From: Flavobacteriaceae bacterium
Lineage (GTDB): Bacteria > Bacteroidota > Bacteroidia > Flavobacteriales > Flavobacteriaceae
Direction of reading: 5' to 3'
Assembly (NCBI GenBank): GCA_018699935.1
Contig: JABISF010000079.1
Location: forward strand, 62,001 to 126,000
Length of the DNA stretch: 64,000 nt
A program made the position numbers and the translations under genes. This document shows, piece by piece, positions 53,080 through 62,239 of the stretch. The notes under the pieces were generated by a model. The model had not been told where the DNA came from. It worked only from the letters and a program-made list of their open reading frames with translations, and ran no database searches. How positions within the stretch are numbered: position 1 is the stretch's first letter; each line of letters starts with the position of its first letter.

Positions 53080-54783
53080 ATGTATATCAATAATTCAACT
53101 GAAACGCAATACGACGCTATCGTTGTAGGAACCGGTGTTAGCGGCGGATGGGCGGCCAAAGAACTTTGTGAAAACGGACTTAAAACCCTCGTCTTAGAAA
53201 GAGGACGTATGGTTAAACACGTGGAAGATTATCCCACCATGCATCTCGACCCTTGGGACCTGCCCCATGGGGGAGCAACGCCACAAGAGGTATTAAAAGA
53301 CTACAACAAACAACGCCGCTGGGGAGTCAATGAAACCAAAAGACATTTTTACAACAAAGATTCCGATCACGACTATCAGGAAGTAAAACCCTTTGATTGG
53401 ATTCGTGGAACACAAGTGGGTGGTCGTTCTCTAATTTGGGGAAGACAGACCTATCGTTGGAGTGATCTTGATTTTGAAGCCAATGCCAAAGAAGGTATCG
53501 GAGTAGATTGGCCCATTCGATATAACGATATTGCACCTTGGTATACGCATGTTGAAAAATATATTGGAGTGAGTGGTGAGGCGTTGAACTTGCCGCAACT
53601 TCCGGACAGTGAATTTTTACCTCCCATGGAATTGAACTGTTTGGAAAATCACGTCAAAGAAAGCATTGCCAGCAATTATAAGGATCGTATCATGACCGTT
53701 GGTCGGGTGGCGCATATTACTCAAGGTGCCAAAGATGGCGCTGGAAGAACCGCCTGTCAATTCAGAAATCGCTGCGACCGAGGTTGTCCTTTTGGCGCCT
53801 ATTTTAGCTCCAACTCCTCTACCCTCCCGGCCGCTGAAGCCACCGGAAATATGACACTGCGTCCTGATTCAGTTGTAGCAGAAGTGCTTTATGACGACAA
53901 CACTCAAAAAGCCACTGGGGTTCGTGTAATTGACGCCAATACCAAAGAAGTATTGGAGTTTAGTGCCAAAGTAGTTTTTCTTTGTGCTTCTTCCATGGCT
54001 TCTACCGCTATTTTGATGCAATCCAAATCGGAGCGCTTTCCCAATGGAATGGGCAACGATAGTGGTGAACTCGGACACAACATTATGGATCACCAGTTGG
54101 GAAGTGGTGCCGGAGGAACCTTTGAGGGTTTTAAAGACAATTATTTTACCGGAAGAAGACCCAATGGTTTTTATATTCCTCGCTTCAGAAATCTTGGGAA
54201 AAATAGTGAAAAAGTAGATTTCCTTAGAGGTTATGGATATCAAGGAGGAGCAAGCCGATCCAATTGGAGAGAAGCCGTTGCAGAATTGGGCTATGGTAAA
54301 GAATTCAAAAAAGAAATGCTCAATCCCGGAGGATGGAATATCGGGATGGGTGGCTTTGGAGAAGTTTTACCCTATCACGAAAATCACATGAGCTTGAACT
54401 ACGAAAAACTGGATAAATGGGGCTTACCCACCATCGTTTTTGATGCGGAATTCAAAGAGAACGAACGAAAAATGAAAGAAGACTGGAAAGTGCAAGCCGC
54501 AGAAATGCTGGAAGCTTCGGGTTGTAAAGATGTTAATATCTACGATTCCAATGCGCCCATTGGAAAAGGAATCCACGAAATGGGAACTGCGCGTATGGGA
54601 CACGATCCAAAAACATCGGTTTTAAATAAACACAATCAATTGCACAGTGTGAAAAATGTATTTGTTACCGACGGTGCCTGTATGACCTCATCGGCCAATC
54701 AGAATCCATCGCTCACGTATATGGCTTTGACCGCAAGAGCCGCCAATTTTGCAGCAGCGGAGTTGAAGAAAATGAACCTTTAA
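53080..54783 (+). CDS. GMC-family FAD oxidoreductase
   Basis: The 567-residue flavoprotein has the FAD-binding VVGTGVSGGWAAKEL at residues 16-30. The second GMC element is WIRGTQVGGRSLIWGRQ, and a cysteine-rich CRNRCDRGCPFGAYFSSNS region resembles gluconate and sorbitol dehydrogenase large subunits. The C-terminal ending is SANQNPSLTYMALTARAA. It probably oxidises a sugar or polyol. In this phylum the gene usually has a Tat-exported gluconate-dehydrogenase small-subunit gene next to it, but none is present here. No signal peptide is seen. Confidence 0.87.
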   Translation: MYINNSTETQYDAIVVGTGVSGGWAAKELCENGLKTLVLERGRMVKHVEDYPTMHLDPWDLPHGGATPQEVLKDYNKQRRWGVNETKRHFYNKDSDHDYQEVKPFDWIRGTQVGGRSLIWGRQTYRWSDLDFEANAKEGIGVDWPIRYNDIAPWYTHVEKYIGVSGEALNLPQLPDSEFLPPMELNCLENHVKESIASNYKDRIMTVGRVAHITQGAKDGAGRTACQFRNRCDRGCPFGAYFSSNSSTLPAAEATGNMTLRPDSVVAEVLYDDNTQKATGVRVIDANTKEVLEFSAKVVFLCASSMASTAILMQSKSERFPNGMGNDSGELGHNIMDHQLGSGAGGTFEGFKDNYFTGRRPNGFYIPRFRNLGKNSEKVDFLRGYGYQGGASRSNWREAVAELGYGKEFKKEMLNPGGWNIGMGGFGEVLPYHENHMSLNYEKLDKWGLPTIVFDAEFKENERKMKEDWKVQAAEMLEASGCKDVNIYDSNAPIGKGIHEMGTARMGHDPKTSVLNKHNQLHSVKNVFVTDGACMTSSANQNPSLTYMALTARAANFAAAELKKMNL

Positions 54784-54811
54784 TCTCCACGCTGCTTAAT
54801 GCGTATATAGC

Positions 54812-56485
54812 ATGAAGCCCATTCAACCACTTGTTGACCTCCAAGCCATCGATTTGGCCATTGGGGGTCAACCTATTTTACGGCAGGTTTCTCTAAAGGT
54901 TTATCCCAAAGAGATCGTTGCAATGGTGGGTGAATCCGGAAGTGGAAAGTCCATTACCGCATTGAGTTTATTGGGATTATTACCCAAAAACACGCAACTT
55001 CAAGCAGCAAAAATGGATTTCGATGGGAAAGACCTTCGGAGATGCACTCCCAAAGATTGGCAGCAACTGCGAGGGCGTTCCATTGGAATGATTTTTCAAG
55101 AACCTCAATCCAGCCTAAATCCTTCCATGCGTTGTGGCACGCAACTTTTGGAAGTTTTACAACACCATCAATCCCTGAGCAAAGCCACTCAAATAGCTAC
55201 CGTGTATGCGGCTTTGAAAGAGGTGCAATTGGAGCAGGTGGAACGCATTTTCAAGTCCTATCCCCACGAGCTGAGCGGAGGACAAAAACAACGCATCATG
55301 ATTGCGATGGCCTTGCTGTGCAAACCCCAACTTTTGATCGCCGACGAACCCACTACTGCACTTGACGTAACCGTCCAAAAAGAGATTATTGCTCTTTTAC
55401 AACAATTACAAAAACGTCACGGAATGAGTATCCTCTTTATTTCCCATGATCTTGCGTTGGTACGTCAATTGGCGGATCGTGTGGTGGTGTTGTATCAAGG
55501 ACAAGTGGTGGAAGAAAATACCGCTGTGGAATTGTTTGAACATCCACAACATCCCTACACCAAAGGACTGTTATTTGCCAGACCCTCTGCAAAAGTGCGA
55601 TGGAAAACCTTACCCACTTTGGAGGATTATCAGAAAGGAGCATATCGTCCGGAAATCGTTTCCACAAAAATGCGAGAAAAAAAACAGCAAGTCCTCTACC
55701 AACAAACTCCGTTGCTAACCGTCAAAGGTTTGGTGAAACACTACGATCGCAAACGGCTATTGCGCCCTTTGCAACGGTTTACGGCCATTGAACAAATGGA
55801 TTTTTCGCTCTACCCCGGTGAGACCCTTGGACTGGTGGGGGAATCGGGTTGTGGAAAGTCAACACTCGCAAAGGCCTTAATTTTCCTAGACCCTCCCTCT
55901 TTGGGTGAAATCCGGTATCTAGGGAAACGGATTCATAACCCCACAACCAATGAATTAAAACAGCTCCGGCGCGATATTCAATTTATTTTTCAAGATCCTT
56001 TTGCTGCCCTGCATCCACTAAAAAGCATTGGAAATGCCATCGTGGAAGTTCTAGAGGTACATCGAATTAAAAAAACCTACGAACAACTGGATTATGCCCA
56101 TCAATTATTGGAGCAAGTGGGTTTGTCTGGGGACTTTTTTGAACGCTATCCGCACGAGCTTTCGGGAGGACAACGCCAACGAGTCGTTATTGCAAGAGCC
56201 CTGGCGACAGCCCCAAAGATTTTGATTTGTGATGAAAGCGTGGCGGCTTTAGATATTTCGGTACAAGCTCAAGTGCTCAACTTGCTCAATCGCCTGAAAA
56301 AAGAGTTGGGCTTGAGCTATCTATTTATTTCTCACGACCTATCCGTGGTGAAATACATGTCCGATCGGGTGATGGTTATGGAACAAGGCAAACTTGTTGA
56401 ACTCCAGGAGGCGGATGCTTTATACGCCCATCCCAAACACCCCTATACCCAAAAATTGATCGATGCGATTCCACAGTTGAGTTAG
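54812..56485 (+). CDS. Fused DppD-DppF type ABC transporter ATPase
   Basis: The 557-residue protein contains two complete ABC ATPase domains. The first has its Walker A at residues 40-48 (GESGSGKSI) and signature ELSGGQKQR. The second has Walker A near residue 343 (GESGCGKST) and signature ELSGGQRQR. Each has the C-terminal HPYT motif of oligopeptide/dipeptide ATPases (HPQHPYTKGLL and HPKHPYTQKLI). It would power a peptide or nickel importer, or a YejABEF-like system, at the inner membrane. No permease or binding-protein gene is nearby, so its partners must be elsewhere. Confidence 0.9.
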   Translation: MKPIQPLVDLQAIDLAIGGQPILRQVSLKVYPKEIVAMVGESGSGKSITALSLLGLLPKNTQLQAAKMDFDGKDLRRCTPKDWQQLRGRSIGMIFQEPQSSLNPSMRCGTQLLEVLQHHQSLSKATQIATVYAALKEVQLEQVERIFKSYPHELSGGQKQRIMIAMALLCKPQLLIADEPTTALDVTVQKEIIALLQQLQKRHGMSILFISHDLALVRQLADRVVVLYQGQVVEENTAVELFEHPQHPYTKGLLFARPSAKVRWKTLPTLEDYQKGAYRPEIVSTKMREKKQQVLYQQTPLLTVKGLVKHYDRKRLLRPLQRFTAIEQMDFSLYPGETLGLVGESGCGKSTLAKALIFLDPPSLGEIRYLGKRIHNPTTNELKQLRRDIQFIFQDPFAALHPLKSIGNAIVEVLEVHRIKKTYEQLDYAHQLLEQVGLSGDFFERYPHELSGGQRQRVVIARALATAPKILICDESVAALDISVQAQVLNLLNRLKKELGLSYLFISHDLSVVKYMSDRVMVMEQGKLVELQEADALYAHPKHPYTQKLIDAIPQLS

Positions 56486-56528
56486 ACTGGAAAAGTGGAA
56501 GCTCTTAATTGAAAAATATTCTCTTTGA

Positions 56529-57566
56529 TTAGGGTGCCGGATTGGGAACCAATTCTTGAATTTCATTAATTTCGGCAATCACTTCATCGGAGAGTTTGGT
56601 GTGAATACTATCAATATTCTCCTTTAGTTGCGCTAAAGAGGTTGCACCAATAATATTACTCGTCATAAACGGGCGATCATTCACAAAAGCCAAAGCCATC
56701 TGGGTGAGCGTCATGCCATTTCTAGTGGCCAAATCGTGATAGAGATCAACCGCTTTGTTACATTGCTCATTGCTGTAGCGATCGTAATGTGGGAATATTG
56801 TTACACGTGCATTTTTAGGTAGATTTCCATTACGATACTTCCCGCTTAACACTCCAAAAGCCAGTGGCGAATAGGCCAACAATCCTACATTTTCCCGATG
56901 ACACACTTCTGCGTTTCCTACTTCAAAAGTGCGATTCAACAACGAATAAGGATTTTGAATGGTTCGCATCTTGGGACGATTTTCATTTTGAGCTTGTAAA
57001 AAGCGCATCGTTCCCCAGGGGGTTTCGTTGGACAGTCCAACGTGGCGGATATTCCCCGCCTTGATGTGATCGTTGAGTGCATCTAAGATAATTTCAAAAT
57101 TTTCTTCCCACACTTCTCCCGCCACATAGTCGTGACCGCGTTTTCCAAAATAATTGGTATTGCGTTCCGGCCAGTGCAATTGATATAAATCAATATAATC
57201 TGTTTGTAAGCGTTTTAAACTTCCTTCTATGGCGATGTCTATGGTTCTTTTGGAATATCCTTTGTCGGTTCTAATGTGTTGGGTAAATCCGGCAGGTCCA
57301 GCAATTTTAGAAGCTAAAATTATTTTTTCTCGGTTTCCTGTTTTTTTAAACCACGTTCCAATAATGCGTTCTGTTTCCCCTTGTTCTTCTTTTCTTGGGG
57401 GAACTGGATAGAGCTCTGCTGTGTCAAAAAAATTGATCCCTTGATCCAAGGCATAATCCATTTGCTCGTGTCCTTCGGCCTCGTTATTTTGCCTTCCCCA
57501 GGTCATGGTGCCCAAACAAATCTTGCTGACTTTGATGTCAGTGTCTGGCAGTACGTTGTATTCCAT
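56529..57566 (-). CDS. Tas-like NADP(H)-dependent aldo/keto reductase
   Basis: The 345-residue barrel enzyme has the catalytic Asp and Tyr in NFFDTAELYPVPP, the Lys in IILASKIAGPAGF, and a His in LYQLHWPERN. The PVPP-containing loop and HVGLSNETPWG are characteristic of the Tas group. The reaction is a carbonyl reduction whose natural substrate is unknown. It lies 4 bases after the OmpA-like gene in a minus-strand operon beginning with xth. Confidence 0.88.
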   Translation of the reverse strand: MEYNVLPDTDIKVSKICLGTMTWGRQNNEAEGHEQMDYALDQGINFFDTAELYPVPPRKEEQGETERIIGTWFKKTGNREKIILASKIAGPAGFTQHIRTDKGYSKRTIDIAIEGSLKRLQTDYIDLYQLHWPERNTNYFGKRGHDYVAGEVWEENFEIILDALNDHIKAGNIRHVGLSNETPWGTMRFLQAQNENRPKMRTIQNPYSLLNRTFEVGNAEVCHRENVGLLAYSPLAFGVLSGKYRNGNLPKNARVTIFPHYDRYSNEQCNKAVDLYHDLATRNGMTLTQMALAFVNDRPFMTSNIIGATSLAQLKENIDSIHTKLSDEVIAEINEIQELVPNPAP

Positions 57567-57570
57567 AAAT

Positions 57571-58467
57571 TTAGTTATTTAATAATGCATTAATCTCGTC
57601 CCATTGAGGGCTTAATATGACTTCAATTCTACGATTGGAAGCTCTTCCTTCGGGGGTGCTGTTGGGTGCAATGGGAATATATTCGCTACGCCCGGCGGCG
57701 GTGAGGTTTTGAGGAAGCAGTTGGTCGTTTTCCAAAAGAATATTCACTACAGCAGTGGCGCGTTTGGTGGACAAGTCCCAGTTCGATTCCAAGCCCCCTT
57801 GTCCGCTAAAGGGCACATTGTCCGTATGGCCTTCTATCAAAATAGATATGTCCGGATTGTCTTGAAGTACGGCAGCCAATTGACGAATCGCTTTCTTTCC
57901 TTCCGCTTCAATATCCCATCGCCCAGATTGAAAGAGTAACTTGTTTTCCATGGAGACATAGACCTTTCCATTGCGTTGCTCCACCGTCAAACCTTTTCCC
58001 TTAAAGTTTAATAGGGCATCGGATAAACGCTGTTTTAATTCGCTCAATGCAGCCTCTTTCAAAGCAATGAGTTCTTCCAATTGGTCGACGCGTTCTTCGC
58101 GCGCTGACAAAGCACTCTCTTTCAACGCAATCTCTTTTAACAACGCATTATTTTGAGCAATACTTTCCTGAATTTTTTGGTCGCTACTTTTGCCTAAAAG
58201 CACATAATCCTCTTTTAATTGAGCAAGAGCCATTTGCAATTCATTTGCCGCTAAATGGCTTTGTTTCAAAGCTTTTTGAGCGCTTTCCAGCTGTGTTTCC
58301 CGTTCCTTTAAAGCAAGCTGCAATGAATCCTGGGAAGCTTCCAAAGTACGGATTTCATTTTTTGCTTTGGCATAACGACTTTCCAAATCCTGAAAGACTT
58401 TTGAGGAAACACAATTCGTGAAAACCAGAGGGGCAATAAAAGCGATGAGAACAACTATTTTTTTCAT
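57571..58467 (-). CDS. OmpA-family lipoprotein with coiled-coil stalk
   Basis: The 298-residue protein has a lipoprotein signal ending in LVFTNC (Cys19) and a long coiled-coil of about 130 residues (heptads rich in L, E, K and A such as SALSAREERVDQLEELI). A C-terminal OmpA domain holds the peptidoglycan-binding signature ILIEGHTDNVPFSG and LSTKRATAVVNIL. It probably tethers the outer membrane to the cell wall. It starts 3 bases after the xth stop and ends 4 bases before the Tas-like gene. Confidence 0.9.
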   Translation of the reverse strand: MKKIVVLIAFIAPLVFTNCVSSKVFQDLESRYAKAKNEIRTLEASQDSLQLALKERETQLESAQKALKQSHLAANELQMALAQLKEDYVLLGKSSDQKIQESIAQNNALLKEIALKESALSAREERVDQLEELIALKEAALSELKQRLSDALLNFKGKGLTVEQRNGKVYVSMENKLLFQSGRWDIEAEGKKAIRQLAAVLQDNPDISILIEGHTDNVPFSGQGGLESNWDLSTKRATAVVNILLENDQLLPQNLTAAGRSEYIPIAPNSTPEGRASNRRIEVILSPQWDEINALLNN

Positions 58468-58470
58468 GGA

Positions 58471-59232
58471 TTAAATATGAATTTCAACTCCAACAGGACA
58501 ATGATCCGAATGCTTGGCCTCTGGGAGTATAAACGATCTTTGAATATTTTCTTTAAGTGCCTCACTCACCAAAGCATAATCAATCCGCCACCCTTTGTTG
58601 TTGTTTCGGGCATTGGCGCGATAACTCCACCAACTGTATTGATGGGGTTCGGGATTCAAATACCGAAACGAATCGATGAATCCGGAGTGCATAAAGGCAT
58701 CCAACCAAGCCCGTTCTTCGGGCAAAAAACCCGACACATTTTTGTTACGCACCGGATCGTGTATGTCTATGGCTTGATGACAAATGTTATAATCTCCACA
58801 AATGATGAGCTTGGGATGGGTCTTTTTTAATGTATTGATATACTGTTGAAACTCGTCCATAAACTGAAATTTATAGCCTAGTCGTTCCATGTTGGTGCCC
58901 GAAGGCAAATACAAACTCATCACAGAAACGCCCTCAAAATCAGCGCGAATGATTCGCCCTTCAAAGTCCATATGGTCAATTCCACTGCCGTATTCTACGT
59001 TTTGGGGAGCAGTTTTGGAAAAAATAGCGACTCCACTGTAGCCTTTTTTTTGAGCGGAAAACCAATAATGATGATAGCCTAAATCCTCCAGTAGCGAAGT
59101 ATCTACCTGTTCCTGCAGGGCTTTGGTTTCTTGGATACAAATGACATCGGCGGCAGTGGCTTTCAACCAATCTGCAAAGCCCTTATTCAAGGCTGCACGT
59201 ATTCCGTTGACATTGTAGGAAAGTATTTTCAA
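58471..59232 (-). CDS. xth: Exodeoxyribonuclease III
   Basis: The 253-residue enzyme has the ordered EEP-family motifs SYNVNGIRAAL, CIQETKA, the GYSGVAIFSK strand, ICGDYNICH and the final SDHCPVGVEI with the catalytic Asp-His. It cleaves DNA at abasic sites and degrades 3' ends in base excision repair. Family length is normal. It heads an operon with the OmpA-like and Tas-like genes, with gaps of 3 and 4 bases. Confidence 0.94.
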   Translation of the reverse strand: MKILSYNVNGIRAALNKGFADWLKATAADVICIQETKALQEQVDTSLLEDLGYHHYWFSAQKKGYSGVAIFSKTAPQNVEYGSGIDHMDFEGRIIRADFEGVSVMSLYLPSGTNMERLGYKFQFMDEFQQYINTLKKTHPKLIICGDYNICHQAIDIHDPVRNKNVSGFLPEERAWLDAFMHSGFIDSFRYLNPEPHQYSWWSYRANARNNNKGWRIDYALVSEALKENIQRSFILPEAKHSDHCPVGVEIHI

Positions 59233-59292
59233 ATTCTTTTTTACGAAGATAAAAAATCCTCCTCATTATCAAAACATATCCAAAGGAATGCC

Positions 59293-59321
59293 TTTGTGGT
59301 ATAAAATTTGAGTTAGTTTTG
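59293..59321 (+). promoter_or_regulatory. Bacteroidota-type promoter of the outer-membrane barrel gene
   Basis: A -33 TTTG (59293-59296), a 17-base spacer and a perfect -7 TAGTTTTG (59314-59321) precede the ATG at 59339 by 17 bases. This is among the clearest promoters in the window. Confidence 0.72.
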
Positions 59322-59338
59322 GACTAAACTTAAAACCT

Positions 59339-59908
59339 ATGAAAATCCGCTCGCTACTCCTTTCTTTAGTGTTTCTTCCTGGATTCCTTTTGGCACAAGA
59401 AACCCCTTCCGAGACTCCGCTTGAAGAAACCCCTAAATTTAATAATGAAATTAAACTCAATATGTTGGAGTTGCTCATCATGCCCGCTTTGGGGGTGAAC
59501 TTTGAACATTTCCTCAATTCTTCTTCCAGTTTTGGAGTCTATGGTTTTGTCAATTTTGGGTGGGATGAAGGATATCGGTACGAAAAAATAGAAGTAGCAC
59601 CCTATTATCGGATTTACTTCCAACGACAAAATAAATTAGACAATAAGGGTCTCTTTACGGAGGTGTTTGCCGGGTTGAATCTCGGAGAAACCGAGTATTT
59701 TGAATACACAGACGAGTTCAATTATCAAATGGGCAACCTCTATCTTGAAGAATATTTTGGGATTGCATTAGGTGTTGCCGTGGGTTATAAATTCATCAAC
59801 TTCAACAACTATTCCTTCGAGGTGTTTGCTGGTGCCGGGCGATTTTTAAACAACCAACGCATAGAAGCCTACCCTCGGGTGGGACTTTCTATCGGCAAAC
59901 GTTTTTAA
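59339..59908 (+). CDS. Small outer-membrane beta-barrel protein
   Basis: The 189-residue protein has a signal peptide (MKIRSLLLSLVFLPGFLLAQ). Alternating strands follow with many Gly, Tyr and Phe residues (SSFGVYGFVNFGWDEGY, GIALGVAVGYKFINFN), ending in VGLSIGKRF, the usual aromatic end of a barrel. It resembles the small eight-stranded barrels common in this phylum. I do not recognise a specific function. Its TAA overlaps the stop of the convergent glyS gene within TTAA. Confidence 0.7.
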   Translation: MKIRSLLLSLVFLPGFLLAQETPSETPLEETPKFNNEIKLNMLELLIMPALGVNFEHFLNSSSSFGVYGFVNFGWDEGYRYEKIEVAPYYRIYFQRQNKLDNKGLFTEVFAGLNLGETEYFEYTDEFNYQMGNLYLEEYFGIALGVAVGYKFINFNNYSFEVFAGAGRFLNNQRIEAYPRVGLSIGKRF

Positions 59909-61446
59909 AGTTTTCGCAAAAGCTTTTCTATCGCAACTTCTGCTCCGACAATTTGCTTAATGTCATTTATGGCAATGCGTTCTTGCAACATGGTGTCGCG
60001 CATTCGGAGGGTTACGGTTTGATCCTCCAAACTTTGGTGATCCACGGTAACACAATAGGGAGTTCCTAGGGCATCTTGCCTTCTGTAGCGTCGTCCCACG
60101 GCATCTTTTTCGTCATAGGTGGTTTCAAAACTCCATTTTAAATCGCCAACAATGGAGCGCGCCAATTCGGGAAGTCCGTCTTTTTTCACCAAAGGCAACA
60201 CCGCTACTTTGGTGGGTGCCAATGCGGGAGGCAATTTTAATACCGTTCGGACAGAACCATCCTCCAAGGTTTCCTCGGTCAATGCATTTGAAAATACAGC
60301 CAAAAACATCCGATCCAAACCAATGGAAGTTTCCACGACATAGGGAACATAACTTTCGTTGCGTTCGGGATCAAAATAGTGTAGTTTTTTTCCGGTGTAT
60401 TTTTCATGACTGCTCAAATCAAAATCCGTGCGCGAATGGATTCCTTCTAATTCTTTGAATCCAAAGGGAAAACGAAATTCAATATCCGCTGCAGCATCGG
60501 CATAGTGCGCCAATTTTTCGTGATCGTGAAAACGATAATTTTCTTTTCCCAAGCCCAAAGCCAGATGCCATTTTAATCGGGTTGCTTTCCAATGCTCATA
60601 CCATTTTTGCTGGGTGCCAGGAGGAATAAAGAATTGCATCTCCATTTGTTCAAACTCGCGCATTCTAAAAATGAATTGCCGCGCAACGATTTCATTTCGA
60701 AAAGCCTTTCCAGTTTGGGCAATCCCAAAAGGAAGCTTCATTCGTCCTGTTTTTTGAACATTGAGAAAGTTGACAAAAATTCCTTGAGCCGTTTCGGGAC
60801 GCAAATACAAATCCATGGCTGTATCGGCAGAGGCACCCAACTTGGTGCCAAACATCAAGTTGAATTGTTTGACCTCCGTCCAATCTCTTGACCCAGTTTC
60901 AGGACATGAAATTTCCAATTCCTCAATCAATGCTTTTACATCGGCCAAATCTTCTTTTTCCAAAGATTGTCCCAATCGTTTTAAGATGGCTGCCGCATTT
61001 TCTTGATAAGCAACCACTCTGGGGTTGGTACTTTTAAACTGCGCTTGGTCAAAATCGGCACCAAAACGTTTGGCCGCTTTTTCCACTTCCTTTTCAATCT
61101 TGGCTTCAATCTTGGCCACATGATCTTCCACCAATACATCGGCACGATACCGCTTTTTGGATGTTTTGTTGTCAATCAACGGATCATTGAAGGCGTCCAC
61201 ATGACCGGAAGCTTTCCAGGTGGTGGGATGCATAAAAATGGCGGCATCAATCCCTACAATGTTTTCATTCAATTGCACCATGGATTTCCACCAATAGGTT
61301 CTGAGGTTATTTTTTAAGGCTGCCCCGTTTTGTGCATAATCATATACGGCACTGAGACCGTCGTAAATTTCGCTGGAGGGAAATACAAAACCATACTCCT
61401 TGGCATGGGAAATAACTTTTTTGAATTGATCTGTTTGTGTTGACAT
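59905..61446 (-). CDS. glyS: Glycyl-tRNA synthetase (alpha2 dimeric type)
   Basis: The 513-residue class II synthetase has the dimeric GlyRS layout. It begins YGFVFPSSEIYDGL, carries RPETAQGIFVNF (motif region), RNEIVARQFIFRMREFEQMEMQFF (motif 2, in parts) and ETSIGLDRMFLAVF (motif 3). An anticodon-binding domain occupies the last 120 residues (PTKVAVLPLVKK). It attaches glycine to tRNA-Gly. An exact -7 box lies 5 bases before its ATG, suggesting a leaderless mRNA. Confidence 0.95.
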   Translation of the reverse strand: MSTQTDQFKKVISHAKEYGFVFPSSEIYDGLSAVYDYAQNGAALKNNLRTYWWKSMVQLNENIVGIDAAIFMHPTTWKASGHVDAFNDPLIDNKTSKKRYRADVLVEDHVAKIEAKIEKEVEKAAKRFGADFDQAQFKSTNPRVVAYQENAAAILKRLGQSLEKEDLADVKALIEELEISCPETGSRDWTEVKQFNLMFGTKLGASADTAMDLYLRPETAQGIFVNFLNVQKTGRMKLPFGIAQTGKAFRNEIVARQFIFRMREFEQMEMQFFIPPGTQQKWYEHWKATRLKWHLALGLGKENYRFHDHEKLAHYADAAADIEFRFPFGFKELEGIHSRTDFDLSSHEKYTGKKLHYFDPERNESYVPYVVETSIGLDRMFLAVFSNALTEETLEDGSVRTVLKLPPALAPTKVAVLPLVKKDGLPELARSIVGDLKWSFETTYDEKDAVGRRYRRQDALGTPYCVTVDHQSLEDQTVTLRMRDTMLQERIAINDIKQIVGAEVAIEKLLRKL

Positions 61447-61451
61447 AGCCG

Positions 61452-61459
61452 CAAAAATA
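61452..61459 (-). promoter_or_regulatory. -7 promoter box of glyS
   Basis: On the minus strand TATTTTTG (61452-61459) matches TAnnTTTG. Its last base is only 5 bases from the glyS ATG at 61446, so transcription would begin at or next to the start codon. No clear -33 TTTG is seen upstream. Confidence 0.5.
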
Positions 61460-61499
61460 AATCTTTTTGTTATCTTTAAAAGGCTCTATTTCTGTTTCT

Positions 61500-62201
61500 G
61501 TGAAAAAAAATCTTACCCTTTATTTCAAATCCTTTGTTGATGTCCTTTTTCCAAGGTATTGTTTGGGATGCGAAGACCCTTTGGAAACCTATGAAAAATA
61601 CTTTTGCACCGCTTGTGCTATGGGCTTGTCGGTGACTGATTTTTATTTACAAAAAGAAAATGTTTTACAGCAACATTTACGCATGCGTTTTGAGCTATTC
61701 CAGGCTTGCGCACTTTTTCAATTTCATAAACAAGGGGTCGTCGCACATTTGGTTCATGCGTTTAAATATGAAGGAAATGTGGGCTTGGGAAAATATTTGG
61801 CCACATGGTTGGGGACACAACTGCAACAAAGTCCTTTCTACCAAAACATTACACACATAGTTCCGGTTCCTTTGCACCGTCGAAGAAAAAGAAAACGGGG
61901 CTTCAACCAAGCCTTTGTGATTGCCAAAGAATTAGAGAAAAAATTGGGGGTAAGGGTGGCAGAAGGACTTTTAAAAAGAGTAAAAAACACCCAACAGTTG
62001 GCACGAATTGGGGGGAGCGGTCGTTGGAAAGAAGTAAAAGATGCATTTCTTTTACAATCCACTTCTAAGTTAGAAAAGCCTCATTTTTTGTTAGTGGACG
62101 ACGTCATCACCACCGGAGCAACGCTCACCGCTTGTGCACAAGAACTTTTAAAAATTCCCCAAGCAAAAGTCAGTATCGCTGCCTTGGCGTGTAGGTTGTA
62201 A
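61500..62201 (+). CDS. ComF family phosphoribosyltransferase-like protein
   Basis: The protein has about 233 residues from the GTG at 61500, followed by an A-rich codon run (KKNL); a TTG at 61467 is the other possible start. The N-terminal zinc-finger-like motif is PRYCLGCEDPL with FCTACAMG. The phosphoribosyltransferase fold follows, with FNQAFVIAKEL and the PRPP loop LLVDDVITTGATLTAC. ComF proteins take part in DNA uptake or use in naturally competent bacteria, and many non-competent bacteria keep the gene. The lipoprotein gene follows after 38 bases. Confidence 0.87.
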   Translation: MKKNLTLYFKSFVDVLFPRYCLGCEDPLETYEKYFCTACAMGLSVTDFYLQKENVLQQHLRMRFELFQACALFQFHKQGVVAHLVHAFKYEGNVGLGKYLATWLGTQLQQSPFYQNITHIVPVPLHRRRKRKRGFNQAFVIAKELEKKLGVRVAEGLLKRVKNTQQLARIGGSGRWKEVKDAFLLQSTSKLEKPHFLLVDDVITTGATLTACAQELLKIPQAKVSIAALACRL

Positions 62202-62239
62202 ACGGAATAATGTGTTATTTTGCGAAGAATTTCGAAGGT

